A stretch of 64,000 nt of DNA from Hydrogenophaga sp. BPS33 (GCF_009859475.1 NZ_CP044549.1:4340001-4404000); one strand, 5' to 3'. Numbered from the stretch's first letter, positions 37,472-47,911 are shown. The notes: generated by a model from the letters alone, not told the origin. A program made the numbers and translations.

Positions 37472-37968
37472 TGCGGTGGCCCGTGCGACGGCTCCATGCT
37501 CGGTGGACCGTGCTGGCATGCGCCACCGTGCTCGCGGCCTGCGCCACGCCCCCGCGCCCCGCCGAGGTGGGTGAGGACGTGTGGAGCGGCCGTCTGGCAT
37601 TGCAGATCGACAGCGCCTCTCCACAGTCGTTCTCGGCCGCCTTTGACTTGCGCGGCGCGCCCACAGCGGGCGAACTCCAGTTGACATCCCCATTGGGCAA
37701 CACCCTGGCCACGGTGGTGTGGACGCCCGCAGGCGCCGAGCTGAGGCAGGGCAGCCGCGTGACCCGGCGCGGCAGCCTGGACGAACTCACACGTGAGCTC
37801 AGTGGCACGGAAGTACCGGTCGCCGCCTTGTTCGGCTGGCTGCGCGGCCAAGCCGGTGACGTGCCCGGTTGGCAGGCCGATCTTTCGCGCCAAACCGAAG
37901 GGCGGATCACGGCGCGGCGCACCTGGCCGCTGCCGACCGCCGAATTGCGTGTCGTGTTTCAACCATGA
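37468..37968 (+). CDS. lolB: Outer-membrane lipoprotein receptor LolB
   Basis: Lipoprotein of 166 residues that takes lipoproteins from LolA and inserts them into the outer membrane. The signal ends in lipobox LAAC (about residues 21-24). The body has the open beta-barrel pattern of LolB, with WSGRLALQI, SFSAAFDLRG, GELQLTSPLGNTLA and the C-terminal VPGWQADLS. It overlaps the TPR gene upstream and ispE downstream, each by an ATGA. The protein is shorter than E. coli LolB (about 207 residues), but the order with ispE is the standard one. Confidence 0.88.
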   Translation: MMRWPVRRLHARWTVLACATVLAACATPPRPAEVGEDVWSGRLALQIDSASPQSFSAAFDLRGAPTAGELQLTSPLGNTLATVVWTPAGAELRQGSRVTRRGSLDELTRELSGTEVPVAALFGWLRGQAGDVPGWQADLSRQTEGRITARRTWPLPTAELRVVFQP

Positions 37969-38858
37969 CCTGTCCGCCGTTGAAGCGGCTGCTGGACGTA
38001 CCCGCCCCAGCCAAACTCAATCTGTTCCTGCACATCACCGGGCGCCGAGCCGACGGCTACCACCTGCTGCAATCGATCTTCATGCTGGTGGACTGGTGCG
38101 ACCACTTGCATTTCGAACTGCGCCCAGACAGCGACATCAGCCGCGAAGACCTCACGGGCGGTGATCTGCCCACGCAGGACCTGTGCGTGCGCGCCGCCCG
38201 GGCACTCCAACAAGCCACAGGCTGCCGCCATGGCGTGCACATCGGACTGGAAAAACGCCTGCCGGCTGAGGCCGGCATGGGCGGCGGCTCCTCGGACGCC
38301 GCCAGTACGCTGATCGCGCTCAACCGCCTCTGGGGCCTCGGACTGGCACGGTCTCAATTGGCCTCGATAGGACTGCAACTGGGCGCCGACGTGCCGTTTT
38401 TCATCGGCGGACGCAATGCCTGGGTCGAAGGCGTGGGCGAGCAGCTCACACCTGTGGCCATTCCTGCGGCCCGCTTCGTCGTGGTCAAACCGCCCACCGG
38501 CGCGTCGACGCAGCGCATCTTTGGCTCGACGGAGCTAAAACGCGATTCAAGAACTGCTACAATCCGAGGCTTTGCTGCAAACGATACGTGTGAAGACGCA
38601 GTGATCGATCTCCAGAAAGTTCTGGCGGCCGGACACAACGACCTTCAACCCGTCGCGCAGGCGCTGTGCCCCGATATAGGGCGTTGCATTCAGTGGCTCC
38701 AGAGCCATGGTTTGCAAGGGCGCATGACCGGCTCGGGAACCGCGGTGTTTGCGCAATTGCCGCATGCGATGGACTTGACAGACGCCCCTGGCGACTGGAC
38801 GGTTCGAGAATGCGGCAACATGGATGCACATCCATTGCTCGACTGGTGCACCGGTTAG
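37965..38858 (+). CDS. ispE: 4-diphosphocytidyl-2-C-methyl-D-erythritol kinase
   Basis: GHMP-family kinase of 297 residues, fourth step of the non-mevalonate isoprenoid pathway. PAPAKLNLFLHITGRRADGYH at the N-terminus, with the catalytic aspartate later in GLQLGADVPFF, the ATP loop PAEAGMGGGSSDAAS near residue 103, and MTGSGTAVFA near residue 257 identify it. It starts inside the lolB stop (ATGA). tRNA-Gln, prs and rplY follow, the classic order in gamma- and betaproteobacteria. Confidence 0.95.
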   Translation: MTCPPLKRLLDVPAPAKLNLFLHITGRRADGYHLLQSIFMLVDWCDHLHFELRPDSDISREDLTGGDLPTQDLCVRAARALQQATGCRHGVHIGLEKRLPAEAGMGGGSSDAASTLIALNRLWGLGLARSQLASIGLQLGADVPFFIGGRNAWVEGVGEQLTPVAIPAARFVVVKPPTGASTQRIFGSTELKRDSRTATIRGFAANDTCEDAVIDLQKVLAAGHNDLQPVAQALCPDIGRCIQWLQSHGLQGRMTGSGTAVFAQLPHAMDLTDAPGDWTVRECGNMDAHPLLDWCTG

Positions 38859-38949
38859 AATCCGAGACGCACAGCCCAGGCAGTGGTTGCGCAACCTGCG
38901 ACGTTTTTGTGGTGGTTTGTTGGGCGTGAGCCGAACAGGCCTCCTGCGT

Positions 38950-39026
38950 AGGGGAGTCGCCAAGTTGGTTAAGGCACTGGATTTTGATTCCAGCATGCGA
39001 AGGTTCGAATCCTTCTTCCCCTGCCA
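38950..39026 (+). tRNA. tRNA-Gln (UUG anticodon)
   Basis: A 77-base cloverleaf with encoded CCA. The acceptor AGGGGAG pairs with TTCCCCT, the anticodon loop TTTTGAT holds TTG, and the T loop is TTCGAAT. The A1-U72 pair is typical of bacterial tRNA-Gln. It lies between ispE and prs. Confidence 0.96.
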
Positions 39027-39054
39027 CCCGTTTACACACAAGGTGTACTGGAAC

Positions 39055-39078
39055 GGCCATCCCCGGATGGCCTTTTTT
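39055..39078 (+). terminator. Intrinsic terminator after tRNA-Gln
   Basis: GGCCATCC (39055-39062) and GGATGGCC (39065-39072) form a tight hairpin followed by six T residues. Confidence 0.85.
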
Positions 39079-39122
39079 CATGACGATCCTCCGGGGTCAA
39101 CGTTCAGATCGCTGGGAACGCC

Positions 39123-40097
39123 ATGCAAGTTCAGCCCCCGGATTTCATGATCTTCACCGGCAACGCCAATCCGGTGCTGGCCTCCGAAATCGCCCAACAC
39201 CTGGGCACGCAACTCGGCGCGGCCAATGTGGGTCGTTTTTCTGACGGTGAAGTCACGGTCGAGATCACACAGAACGTGCGCGCACGCCATGTGTTCGTGA
39301 TCCAGTCCACCTGCGCGCCGACCAACGAAAACCTGATGGAGCTGCTCATCATGGTCGACGCGCTCAAGCGCGCTTCGGCCGAACGCATCTCCGCCGTCAT
39401 TCCCTACTTCGGTTATGCCCGCCAGGACCGCCGCCCGCGTTCGGCGCGCGTGCCGATCTCGGCCAAGGTCGTGGCCAACCTGCTGCAGACCGTGGGCGTG
39501 AGCCGCGTGCTGACCATGGACCTGCACGCCGACCAGATCCAGGGCTTCTTCGACATTCCGGTCGACAACATCTACGCCTCGCCCGTCTTGCTGGGCGACC
39601 TGCGCCAGAAGAACTACCCCGATGTGCTGATCGTCTCGCCCGACGTGGGCGGTGTGGTGCGTGCCCGTGCGCTGGCCAAGCAGCTCAACTGCGACATGGC
39701 CATCATCGACAAGCGCCGTCCGAAGGCCAACGTGTCGGAAGTGATGCACGTGATCGGCGACATCGAAGGGCGCAACTGCGTGATCATGGACGACATGATC
39801 GACACCGCAGGCACGCTGGTGAAAGCCGCCGAGGTGCTCAAGGAGCGTGGCGCCAAGAACGTGTACGCCTATTGCACGCACCCGATCTTCTCGGGCCCGG
39901 CCATCGAACGCATCGCCAAGGGCTCGGCCCTGGACGAGGTGGTCGTGACCAACACCATTCCTCTTTCGCAGGCCGCGCAGGCCTGCACCAAGATCCGCCA
40001 ACTCTCCGTGGCGCCGCTGATGGCCGAGACCATCGCGCGCATTGCCTCGGGTGAGTCGGTCATGAGTTTGTTTGCCGATCAGGACAACCTTTTCTAG
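39123..40097 (+). CDS. prs: Ribose-phosphate pyrophosphokinase (PRPP synthetase)
   Basis: Class I enzyme of 324 residues that makes PRPP for nucleotide, histidine and tryptophan synthesis. [12 protein letters not shown] (about residue 40), [19 protein letters not shown] with the ATP-binding residues (about 100), the flexible-loop KRRPKANV (about 198) and the PRPP loop [10 protein letters not shown] (about 222) are conserved. Length is standard (about 315-325). It follows a terminator, so it needs its own promoter, which I cannot place with confidence. Confidence 0.97.
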   Translation: MQVQPPDFMIFTGNANPVLASEIAQHLGTQLGAANVGRFSDGEVTVEITQNVRARHVFVIQSTCAPTNENLMELLIMVDALKRASAERISAVIPYFGYARQDRRPRSARVPISAKVVANLLQTVGVSRVLTMDLHADQIQGFFDIPVDNIYASPVLLGDLRQKNYPDVLIVSPDVGGVVRARALAKQLNCDMAIIDKRRPKANVSEVMHVIGDIEGRNCVIMDDMIDTAGTLVKAAEVLKERGAKNVYAYCTHPIFSGPAIERIAKGSALDEVVVTNTIPLSQAAQACTKIRQLSVAPLMAETIARIASGESVMSLFADQDNLF

Positions 40098-40186
40098 GCA
40101 GCAAAGCGTGGGCGGCCTCCATGGTGGGGGCAGCTCTTTTCAAACCGAGGCGTTCTGGTCGCGGAACCCCTCATCAGGAGTAAGTC

Positions 40187-40816
40187 ATGCAATTTGTCGC
40201 TTTTGAGCGCGCCAAGCAGGGTACGGGTGCGAGCCGCCGTCTGCGCAACACCGGTCGCGCGCCCGGTATCGTCTTCGGCGGTGAGAAGCCGGCCGACACG
40301 ATCGAACTCGATCACAACGCCCTGTGGCACGCCCTGAAGAAGGAAGCGTTCCACTCGTCCATCCTCGACATGGAACTCGCCGGCAAGGTGCACAAGGTTC
40401 TGCTGCGCGATGTGCAATACCACCCGTACAAGCCGCAAGTGCTGCACGTGGACTTCCAGCGCGTGGACGAGAAGACCCGCCTGCGCAAGAAGGTGCCCCT
40501 GCACTTCGTGAACGCCGAGAACTCGCCTGCGGTGAAGACCGACAAGTGCGTGATCAGCCACGTGCTCAACGACATCGAAATCGAATGCCTGGCCACCCAG
40601 TTGCCCGAGTTCATCGAAGTGGATCTGGGCGAAGTCGTCAAGGGTGCAACCGTGCACACTGGCGATATCAAGCTGGCCAAGGGCGTCAAGCTCGTGACGC
40701 ATGGCCGCAAGAACATCACCGTGGCCACCGTGGTCGAGCCGGTGGAAGAAGTGGTGGCCGCTCCAGTGGCTGCTGCGCCTGCCGACGACAAGAAGGGCAA
40801 GAAGGGCAAGAAGTAA
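40187..40816 (+). CDS. rplY: 50S ribosomal protein L25/general stress protein Ctc
   Basis: Ribosomal protein of 209 residues binding 5S rRNA. The N-terminal L25 domain (about 1-90) has [21 protein letters not shown], and the C-terminal TL5/CTC domain (about 95-185) follows, as in the long form of L25. The tail is alanine/lysine-rich and ends [14 protein letters not shown] lies 6 bases before the ATG. It forms a pair with prs upstream and is closed by a strong terminator. Confidence 0.96.
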   Translation: MQFVAFERAKQGTGASRRLRNTGRAPGIVFGGEKPADTIELDHNALWHALKKEAFHSSILDMELAGKVHKVLLRDVQYHPYKPQVLHVDFQRVDEKTRLRKKVPLHFVNAENSPAVKTDKCVISHVLNDIEIECLATQLPEFIEVDLGEVVKGATVHTGDIKLAKGVKLVTHGRKNITVATVVEPVEEVVAAPVAAAPADDKKGKKGKK

Positions 40817-40838
40817 TTCTTTGCTGCCTCGCCAGAAG

Positions 40839-40861
40839 GGCCCGCTCACGCGGGCCTTTTT
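40839..40861 (+). terminator. Intrinsic terminator after rplY
   Basis: GGCCCGC (40839-40845), loop TCAC, GCGGGCC (40850-40856), then five T residues. Confidence 0.88.
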
Positions 40862-40872
40862 GTTTTCGCCTC

Positions 40873-40878
40873 GATAAT
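40873..40878 (+). promoter_or_regulatory. -10 box of pth
   Basis: GATAAT, seven bases before the ATG at 40886, only 11 bp downstream of the rplY terminator T-run. No Shine-Dalgarno. Leaderless pattern. Confidence 0.55.
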
Positions 40879-40885
40879 CCCGACC

Positions 40886-41799
<914 letters not shown>

Positions 41800-42318
41800 C
41801 TAGGCCTGCACGGGCCGTGGCTTGAGGTTCTGCGCCACAGACGCACTCACCATCTGCGAGATGTCCCCGCCGAGCTGCGAGATTTCGCGCACCAGCGTGC
41901 TGGAGATGCACTGCAGATCCGCTTGCGGCAGCAAGAACACCGTTTCCACCGCGGGGTTCAGCTTGCGGTTCATCGCGGCCATCTGGGCTTCGTAATCGAA
42001 GTCGGTGAGGTTGCGGATGCCACGCACGACCGCAGTGGCGTTGTGCTGGCGGCAGAAATCCATGATGAGGCCGTCGAACGGCAGCACGCGCACCCGCCCG
42101 GGCATGCGCGAGGCGGCAACGGCTGCCATGTCCAGACGCTCCTGCAGCGTGAATCGGGTCTTCTTGTGGTGCGCGATAGCCACCGCGATGATCACGTCTT
42201 CGAACAGCTGCGAGGCGCGGCGCGCCACGTCCTCATGGCCCAGGGTGATGGGATCGAAGGTGCCGCTGTAGACCGCCACGCGGCCGTTGCCACCGGTTGA
42301 AGCAAGGGCTGAACTCAT
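41800..42318 (-). CDS. coaD: Phosphopantetheine adenylyltransferase
   Basis: Enzyme of 172 residues, fourth step of CoA synthesis. YSGTFDPITLGHEDV contains the T/HxGH nucleotidyltransferase motif, GIRNLTDFDYE the conserved Arg, and ISSTLVREI the C-terminal ISSTxxR motif. The ATG at 42318 is 7 bases from CATAAT. Gene order rsmD-coaD-ferredoxin is common in proteobacteria. Confidence 0.96.
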   Translation of the reverse strand: MSSALASTGGNGRVAVYSGTFDPITLGHEDVARRASQLFEDVIIAVAIAHHKKTRFTLQERLDMAAVAASRMPGRVRVLPFDGLIMDFCRQHNATAVVRGIRNLTDFDYEAQMAAMNRKLNPAVETVFLLPQADLQCISSTLVREISQLGGDISQMVSASVAQNLKPRPVQA

Positions 42319-42325
42319 GCCGGCG

Positions 42326-42331
42326 ATTATG
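42326..42331 (-). promoter_or_regulatory. -10 box of coaD
   Basis: CATAAT on the minus strand, seven bases before the ATG at 42318. No Shine-Dalgarno. Confidence 0.45.
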
Positions 42332-42354
42332 CGCGAGGGGCCCCTCGCCCCGCC

Positions 42355-42969
42355 TCACTGCGCGGGCAATGGCCGCAACAGATGAAAGGCCACCGCGCCG
42401 GCTTTGCCTTGGCGGTGGATCTGCAGGCCCATCTGGGCCAACTCGTCCTCGCTCCAGGTGCGCGGGGCTTCCAGGTAGATCCAGCCATCGCGGCGCACCG
42501 CCTGCCGCGCGGCGGCCAGCGCGGCCATGTACAAGGCTTCGTTCTGGCCATCGCCGAAAGGCGGGTCGAGAAACACCGCGTCCACCCCCTGCCCGCTGCG
42601 CTGGCGCAATGCGGCCACCCCGTCGCCACGCTCCACGCGCACACCCGAGGCCTTGAGCTGGGTGGTGATGCGGCCGAGGTTGGCCAGCAAGGCGCTGTCC
42701 TGCTCCACCAGTACCACCTCCGTCGCGCCGCGCGAGGCAGCTTCCAGTCCGAGCGCGCCAGTGCCTGCGAAGGCGTCGATGCAACGCCAGCCGCTGAGGT
42801 CCTGCCCCAACCAGTTGAACACCGTCTCGCGCACCCGCGAGGGCGTGGGACGCAGGCCCGATTTGTCGGCCACCGGCAATTTGGTGCGCTTCCAGAGGCC
42901 GCCGATGATGCGCACCTCGTGCGGGGCGTTCGCGGCGGTGCGGGGAACTTTGGGGGTTGGCTTCTTCAT
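42355..42969 (-). CDS. rsmD: 16S rRNA (guanine(966)-N(2))-methyltransferase RsmD
   Basis: SAM-dependent methyltransferase of 204 residues. The SAM loop DAFAGTGALGLEAASRGA is near residue 65 and the catalytic DPPFG motif near residue 135. RIIGGLWKRTKLPV near the N-terminus and GLRPTPSRVRETVFNWL are RsmD-specific. It lies 24 bp after the M16 peptidase pair on the same strand and 36 bp before coaD. Confidence 0.95.
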   Translation of the reverse strand: MKKPTPKVPRTAANAPHEVRIIGGLWKRTKLPVADKSGLRPTPSRVRETVFNWLGQDLSGWRCIDAFAGTGALGLEAASRGATEVVLVEQDSALLANLGRITTQLKASGVRVERGDGVAALRQRSGQGVDAVFLDPPFGDGQNEALYMAALAAARQAVRRDGWIYLEAPRTWSEDELAQMGLQIHRQGKAGAVAFHLLRPLPAQ

Positions 42970-42993
42970 GGAGGCTGCGAGCTTACGCGTTCC

Positions 42994-44352
42994 TCAGGGC
43001 TGCTTCGCCCCCACCACCACCGTGACCATGCGCTCGGGCTGCAAAACACGCGCAAAGGCGCGCCGGATGTCCTCGACGCGCAGGCGCTCCACCTGTTGCG
43101 TCCAGGTCTCCAGATAGTCCAGCGGCAGATCGTTCCAGGCGATGTTGGCGACGTTGTCGAGCAGCTTGCGGTTGCTGTCCAGGCGCAGCGCTTCACCGTT
43201 GATGAGGAAATCCTTCGCGGCCTGCAGCTCGGCCTCGGTCGGGCCTTGCGCCACGAACCCGCGCACCACCTCGCGCACCACGTCGACCGCCTGCGCGGCC
43301 TGATCGGGTCGCGTGGTCAGGCTGATCTGGAACGACCCGGCCTGGCGGCCGGTCACGAAATAACTGGACACGCCGTAGGTCAAGCCACGCTTCTCGCGCA
43401 CCTCGTTCATGAGTCGCGAGACGAAGCCGCCGCCACCAAGCACGTAGTTGCCCACGAAGAGCGCCAGGAAATCGGGGTCGGTGCGCGGAACGCCCGGTTG
43501 GCCGATGAGCACCTGTGCCTGCGCCGCCGCGAAAGGCAGGCGTTCGTCCACGGCCTGCTTCAGCGGCTGCACCAGGGGCAGCGCCGGCAAGGCGCTGCAG
43601 CCGTGGTCCTTCACCGCCGCCATGAGCTGGTCGACGATGCGGTCGGCCTGGGCGCGGTCGATGGCGCCCACCATCGACACCTGCGCACGGCAGGCCGCGG
43701 CGTGGCGGCGGTAGAAGGCGCGCATGTCGGCCACGGAGATGGCTTTGTAGGTGCTGGCCTCGGGCCGCAGCCCATAGGGATGCGCGCCGTACACGGCCTT
43801 GGAAAACGCGCGGCTGGCATGGGTGCCCGGGCGGTTCTCGGCTTCCTTGAGTGCGGCCAGCAGGCGCTCGCGGTCGCGTTGCCACACGTGCTCGGGCCAG
43901 GCCGGCGCGGCGAGCTGGCGAGCGGCCAGCGCCACCGCGCGCTCCAGCAAATCGGGCTCGGTCAGGCTGCGCAGGCTGAGGCTGAAACGGTCCAAGGTCG
44001 ATTGCGCGCCGAATTGCGCGCCGAGGTCCGCCCAGGCTTCGCTGAGTTGGTTTTCGTCCAGGGCCGGCTGGCCATTTCGAGCGGCCACGCCGCCCGACAG
44101 CAAGCCGGCCGTGACACCGGCCAGCCCTGCCCGGTCCGCCGTCTCGCGGCGGCGACCGCCGTCGAAATCGATCTGCACGTCGAGCATGGGGATCGATGGA
44201 CTGGTCACGAGATGCACGCGCGCGCCACTGGCGTGCGTCCAGCGCTCGATGGGAATGGTGGCATGGGCTGCCGTGGCCATCACCGCCGCGAGCGGCCAGG
44301 CCAGCAACGCGGGACGTGCCAGGGGTTTGAGCAGGGCGAACAGATTCAGCAT
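42994..44352 (-). CDS. M16-family peptidase-like protein (non-catalytic partner)
   Basis: Periplasmic protein of 452 residues with a Sec signal (about residues 10-30). It has two M16 domains. In the first the zinc motif HxxEH is absent (AGLAGVTAGLLSGG stands there). The second keeps the substrate-binding R/Y pair region REKRGLTYGVSSYF. This matches the non-catalytic subunit of heterodimeric M16 peptidases. It follows the catalytic partner by 13 bp, so the two probably form a complex. Substrate unknown. Confidence 0.9.
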   Translation of the reverse strand: MLNLFALLKPLARPALLAWPLAAVMATAAHATIPIERWTHASGARVHLVTSPSIPMLDVQIDFDGGRRRETADRAGLAGVTAGLLSGGVAARNGQPALDENQLSEAWADLGAQFGAQSTLDRFSLSLRSLTEPDLLERAVALAARQLAAPAWPEHVWQRDRERLLAALKEAENRPGTHASRAFSKAVYGAHPYGLRPEASTYKAISVADMRAFYRRHAAACRAQVSMVGAIDRAQADRIVDQLMAAVKDHGCSALPALPLVQPLKQAVDERLPFAAAQAQVLIGQPGVPRTDPDFLALFVGNYVLGGGGFVSRLMNEVREKRGLTYGVSSYFVTGRQAGSFQISLTTRPDQAAQAVDVVREVVRGFVAQGPTEAELQAAKDFLINGEALRLDSNRKLLDNVANIAWNDLPLDYLETWTQQVERLRVEDIRRAFARVLQPERMVTVVVGAKQP

Positions 44353-44365
44353 GGCGTGTGTGGGC

Positions 44366-45808
44366 TCAATGGCGCGTGAGCGCGGGGCGCTGGCCAGCGG
44401 CCGGTGCGGCTTCGCGGCGCGAGGGGTCGGGCACGAGCACGCCGGTGGTGAGCTGGTCATCGGTGAAATAGCGCTGCGCCACCGATTGCACCTGTGCTGC
44501 GGTGACGGCGCGCAAGCGTGCGATGAGACGGTCGCCCGTGTCCAGGCCCAGGCCCTGGATCCAGTAGCTGCCGAGTTCGCGCGCCTGGTAGGCCAGCGAA
44601 TCGAGCTTGTAGATTTCGCCAGCGGTCCACTGCGTCTTCACGCGCCGCAACTCCGCTTCGCTGATCCCCTCGCGGGCAATGCGCGAGATCTCTGCCTTGA
44701 GTGCGGTCTCTACCGCTTCGGTGGTCACACCGGCGGCGGGCACTCCGGTCAGCATGAACAGCTGCGGCCCTCGGCCCATGAGGCCGTACGAGGAGCCCGC
44801 GCTGTCGGCGATGCGTTGGCCGCTCGCCCCGCCCTGCACCAAGGCACGGTCGAGCCGCGCGCCATCGTAGCCATCGAGCACGGCCGAGAGCACGGTCAAC
44901 GCGAGTGCATCGCGGTCGGTGTCGTTGTCGACCTCGGCGCCACGCCACTGGGGCACCTTGTACGCCAATGCAATCAGCGCCTGGTCGGCCACTGCGCGGT
45001 ATTCCAGGCGGCGCGGCCCGGCCTGGGGCGGCTCTTCGCGCGGTTTGCGCGCGGGCACGGCGCGCGCGGGAATCGAGCCGAAGTGTTTCTCGGCCAGCGC
45101 GCGTGTCTGCTCCACGTCCACGTCACCCGCGATCACCAGCGCGGCGTTGGCCGGCACGTACCAGCGTTGGTAGAAGGCCCGCAGGTCCTCGGGCGTCATG
45201 GCGTCGAGGTCGCTCATCCAGCCGACGTTGGGCCGGCGGTACGGGCTGGCCTGGAACACCATGGCGTTGAGCGCTTCGAACATGCGCGCGCGTGGCGACT
45301 CTTCGGTGCGTTGGCGCCGTTCTTCCTTGACCACCTCGATCTCGCGCTTGAACTCGTCGTCGGCCCACTGGTTGCGCGCGAAGCGGTCGGCCTCGAGCTG
45401 CATGACGGCCTCCAGGCGCCGCACGGGCACCTGCGTGTGGTACGCCGTGGCGTCGCGCATGGTGAAGGCGTTGTCGATGCCACCGATCGCGGCCACACGG
45501 CGCGAGAACTCACCGGGCGGCACGTCGGGCGTGCCTTTGAACATCATGTGTTCGAGTGCATGGGCCACGCCGGTGGTGCCGTCGACCTCGTCCATCGAGC
45601 CCACGCGCACCCAGAGCATCTGCACCGCCGTCGGAGCCCGCCGGTCGGGTTGCACGATGAGCGTCATGCCATTGCGCAATATGAAGCTGTGGGGCTGGTT
45701 GTCCTTGGCGGGGGGTGAGGACTGCCCCCATGCGCCTGGGGCCAGCAGACACAGCGCCATCAGAAGCGCGGGCAGACGTGTGGAGATCAAGGGCATGCGG
45801 CGTTTCAT
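44366..45808 (-). CDS. M16-family zinc peptidase (catalytic partner)
   Basis: Zinc metallopeptidase of 480 residues with a Sec signal (LISTRLPALLMALCLLAPGA). The active-site motif HxxEH is intact in GVAHALEHMMFKGT (about residue 75), with the third zinc glutamate expected about 75 residues later. It should cleave peptides in the periplasm together with the downstream HxxEH-less partner. I chose the ATG at 45808; a TTG at 45817 is possible. Its promoter overlaps that of the divergent ftsY gene. Confidence 0.92.
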   Translation of the reverse strand: MKRRMPLISTRLPALLMALCLLAPGAWGQSSPPAKDNQPHSFILRNGMTLIVQPDRRAPTAVQMLWVRVGSMDEVDGTTGVAHALEHMMFKGTPDVPPGEFSRRVAAIGGIDNAFTMRDATAYHTQVPVRRLEAVMQLEADRFARNQWADDEFKREIEVVKEERRQRTEESPRARMFEALNAMVFQASPYRRPNVGWMSDLDAMTPEDLRAFYQRWYVPANAALVIAGDVDVEQTRALAEKHFGSIPARAVPARKPREEPPQAGPRRLEYRAVADQALIALAYKVPQWRGAEVDNDTDRDALALTVLSAVLDGYDGARLDRALVQGGASGQRIADSAGSSYGLMGRGPQLFMLTGVPAAGVTTEAVETALKAEISRIAREGISEAELRRVKTQWTAGEIYKLDSLAYQARELGSYWIQGLGLDTGDRLIARLRAVTAAQVQSVAQRYFTDDQLTTGVLVPDPSRREAAPAAGQRPALTRH

Positions 45809-45826
45809 AGAATGCAATGGATTCTA
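45808..45826. promoter_or_regulatory. Face-to-face -10 boxes of ftsY and the M16 operon
   Basis: TAGAAT on the plus strand (45808-45813) and TAGAAT on the minus strand (45826-45821) form an inverted repeat with a 7-bp spacer. Each would start transcription across the other box. -35 boxes are weak on both sides. Confidence 0.4.
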
Positions 45827-45837
45827 GAGATGGAAAA

Positions 45838-46893
45838 ATGTTCTCGTTCTTTCGAAAAAAGCCCCCCGCTCCCCCCGCCGAGCCCGCGCCGGATCTGACC
45901 GAGCCCCCTGCTCCCGTCCCCGAGGCACCCACGCCGCCCACGGTCGCCGCGCCGGTTGCGATGGCCGTGGCCGTGGCCGTGGCCGCGCCGCCCGAGCGCA
46001 AGGGTTGGCTCGACAAGCTCAAGTCCGGCCTGCGCAAGACCGGCTCCAGCATCGCCACGGTGTTCACCGGCACGCAGATCGACGAAGCGCTGTACGAGGA
46101 GCTGGAAGCGGCCCTGCTCATGGCCGACACGGGCGTGAAGGCCACGACCGATCTGCTGGTCGACCTCAAGCGCCGCGTGAAAGAGAACAAGACCACCGAC
46201 CCGAAAGCCGTCAAGGGCCTGCTGGCCGATGCCATCACCGACCTGCTCGCGCCGCTGCAAAAGCCGCTGGTGATCGGCGAGCACAAACCCACCGTGGTCA
46301 TGGTGGCCGGCGTCAACGGCGCGGGCAAGACGACCTCCATCGGCAAACTGACACGCCACTTGGCCGATGAGGGCGCGACCGTGCTGCTGGCCGCTGCCGA
46401 CACCTTCCGCGCGGCCGCGCGCGAGCAGCTCGCCGTCTGGGCCGACCGCAACACGGTGGAGATCATCACCCAGCAAGGCGGCGACCCTGCGGCCGTGAGC
46501 TTCGACGCGGTCACCGCGGGCAAGGCGCGCGGGCGCGACGTGGTGCTGGTCGACACCGCCGGGCGCCTGCCCACCCAACTGCACCTGATGGAAGAGCTGC
46601 GCAAGATCAAGCGCGTGGTGCAAAAGGCCGAGGCCAGCGCGCCGCACGAAGTGCTGCTGGTGATCGATGGCAACACCGGGCAGAACGCGCTCAACCAGGT
46701 GAAGGCGTTCGACGACGCGCTGCAGCTCACCGGCCTCATCATCACCAAACTCGACGGCACGGCCAAAGGCGGCGTGCTCTGCGCCATCGCACGCGAGAAA
46801 CCGGTACCGGTCTATTTCATCGGCGTGGGCGAAAAGCTCGAAGATCTCGAAACCTTCGACGCACGCGAATTCGCCCAGGCATTGCTCTCATGA
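45838..46893 (+). CDS. ftsY: Signal recognition particle receptor FtsY
   Basis: SRP GTPase of 351 residues that docks ribosome-nascent chain complexes to the inner membrane. An acidic/proline-rich A region (about residues 8-50) precedes the N domain. The G domain has [14 protein letters not shown] (about 155), [19 protein letters not shown] and [10 protein letters not shown]. The ATG at 45838 is preferred over 45817, since MFSFFRKK is the usual FtsY start. The stop overlaps uppP (ATGA). Confidence 0.96.
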   Translation: MFSFFRKKPPAPPAEPAPDLTEPPAPVPEAPTPPTVAAPVAMAVAVAVAAPPERKGWLDKLKSGLRKTGSSIATVFTGTQIDEALYEELEAALLMADTGVKATTDLLVDLKRRVKENKTTDPKAVKGLLADAITDLLAPLQKPLVIGEHKPTVVMVAGVNGAGKTTSIGKLTRHLADEGATVLLAAADTFRAAAREQLAVWADRNTVEIITQQGGDPAAVSFDAVTAGKARGRDVVLVDTAGRLPTQLHLMEELRKIKRVVQKAEASAPHEVLLVIDGNTGQNALNQVKAFDDALQLTGLIITKLDGTAKGGVLCAIAREKPVPVYFIGVGEKLEDLETFDAREFAQALLS

Positions 46894-47729
46894 ACACCAC
46901 CACTCTCTGGCTGGAAGCCGCGTTTCTCGGCCTGATCCAGGGCCTGACCGAGTTCCTGCCGGTCTCCTCCAGCGCCCACCTGCGCATCATCGGCCCGCTG
47001 CTGCCCTCGGGCGGTGACCCGGGCGCGGCCTTCACCGCCATCACGCAGATCGGCACGGAAGCGGCGGTGCTGCTTTATTTCCGCCACGACATCGTGCGCA
47101 TCTTCCTGGCCTGGTGGGCCTCGCTCACCCAGCCCGCGAAACGGCAGGACCCGGACGCGCGCATGGGCTGGCTGATCATCATCGGCTCGGTGCCGATCGT
47201 GGTGCTGGGCCTGCTGTTCAAGGACGCCATCGAACATTCGCTGCGCAACCTGTACATCACCGCCACCATGCTGATCGTGTTCGCGGTCATCCTGGGCCTG
47301 GCCGACCGCTTCGGCCGGCGCGAGCGCCCGCTGAGCCAGCTCACCTGGGGCCACGGCCTGCTGTTCGGCCTGGCGCAGGCGATGGCGCTGATCCCCGGCG
47401 TGTCGCGCTCCGGCGGCACCATCACCGCAGGGTTGATGATGGGTTACACGCGCGAGGCGGCGGCGCGTTACTCGTTCCTGCTCGCCATTCCGGCCGTGAT
47501 GGGCTCGGGCTTCTACCAGTTGCTGCGCAGCATCCAGCACGGCAGCCCCATCGCCCCCGGGCCCACCGCCCTGGCCACCTTGATCGCCTTTGGCGTGGGC
47601 TACGGCGTGATCGTGGTGTTCCTCAAGCTGGTGTCCACACGCAGCTACATGGTCTTCGTGGTCTACCGCATCCTGTTGGGCCTGCTGGTCTTCGGCTTGC
47701 TCGGTGGGGGTGTTCTGAGCGCGCTCTGA
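46890..47729 (+). CDS. uppP: Undecaprenyl-diphosphatase UppP (BacA)
   Basis: Membrane phosphatase of 279 residues that recycles undecaprenyl diphosphate for peptidoglycan synthesis and gives bacitracin tolerance. [14 protein letters not shown] (about residues 17-30) and [14 protein letters not shown] (about 169-182) form the active site; six to eight hydrophobic helices span the rest. It overlaps ftsY by 4 bp. The end is convergent with creD across a repeat-rich gap. Confidence 0.96.
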   Translation: MNTTTLWLEAAFLGLIQGLTEFLPVSSSAHLRIIGPLLPSGGDPGAAFTAITQIGTEAAVLLYFRHDIVRIFLAWWASLTQPAKRQDPDARMGWLIIIGSVPIVVLGLLFKDAIEHSLRNLYITATMLIVFAVILGLADRFGRRERPLSQLTWGHGLLFGLAQAMALIPGVSRSGGTITAGLMMGYTREAAARYSFLLAIPAVMGSGFYQLLRSIQHGSPIAPGPTALATLIAFGVGYGVIVVFLKLVSTRSYMVFVVYRILLGLLVFGLLGGGVLSAL

Positions 47730-47734
47730 GCCCT

Positions 47735-47830
47735 CCATCCAGAGGCATCGAGGGACGGCTGCGCCACCGAAATGCCCCGCTCTCTCCGGCGGGCATGCCC
47801 CATCCAGAGGCATCGAGGGACGGCTGCGCC
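47735..47830. repeat. Two copies of a 31-bp direct repeat
   Basis: A 31-bp unit beginning CCATCCAGAGGCATCGAGGG and ending GCTGCGCC occurs at 47735-47765 and again, identical, at 47800-47830, a 65-bp period. It lies between the stops of uppP and creD. No ORF is supported here. Confidence 0.85.
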
Positions 47831-47845
47831 GGCCCAAGATGCCGT

Positions 47846-47909
47846 CCCCCCTCCAAGCGCCGAAGGCGCGCTAGAGAGGGGGGAAGCCGCGTCAGCGGCG
47901 CAGGGGGGT
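47846..47909. repeat. Palindromic extragenic element, copy A
   Basis: CCCCCCTC pairs with GAGGGGGG around a small GCGCC/GGCGC hairpin, followed by a GCCGC-GTCA-GCGGC hairpin. The same element occurs at 61182-61244 with a few differences. Both copies lie between convergent genes and probably act as bidirectional terminators. Confidence 0.75.
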
Positions 47910-47911
47910 GT

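Noticed and set aside
38835..38861. TTGCTC / TAGAAT as the tRNA-Gln promoter
   Set aside because: The spacer is only 15 bp and the predicted start would be about 80 bases before the tRNA; too weak to list.
47735..47830. Direct repeats as the start of a CRISPR array
   Set aside because: Only two copies, no third repeat, no cas genes in the window, and the unit lies in a short gap with other extragenic palindromes.
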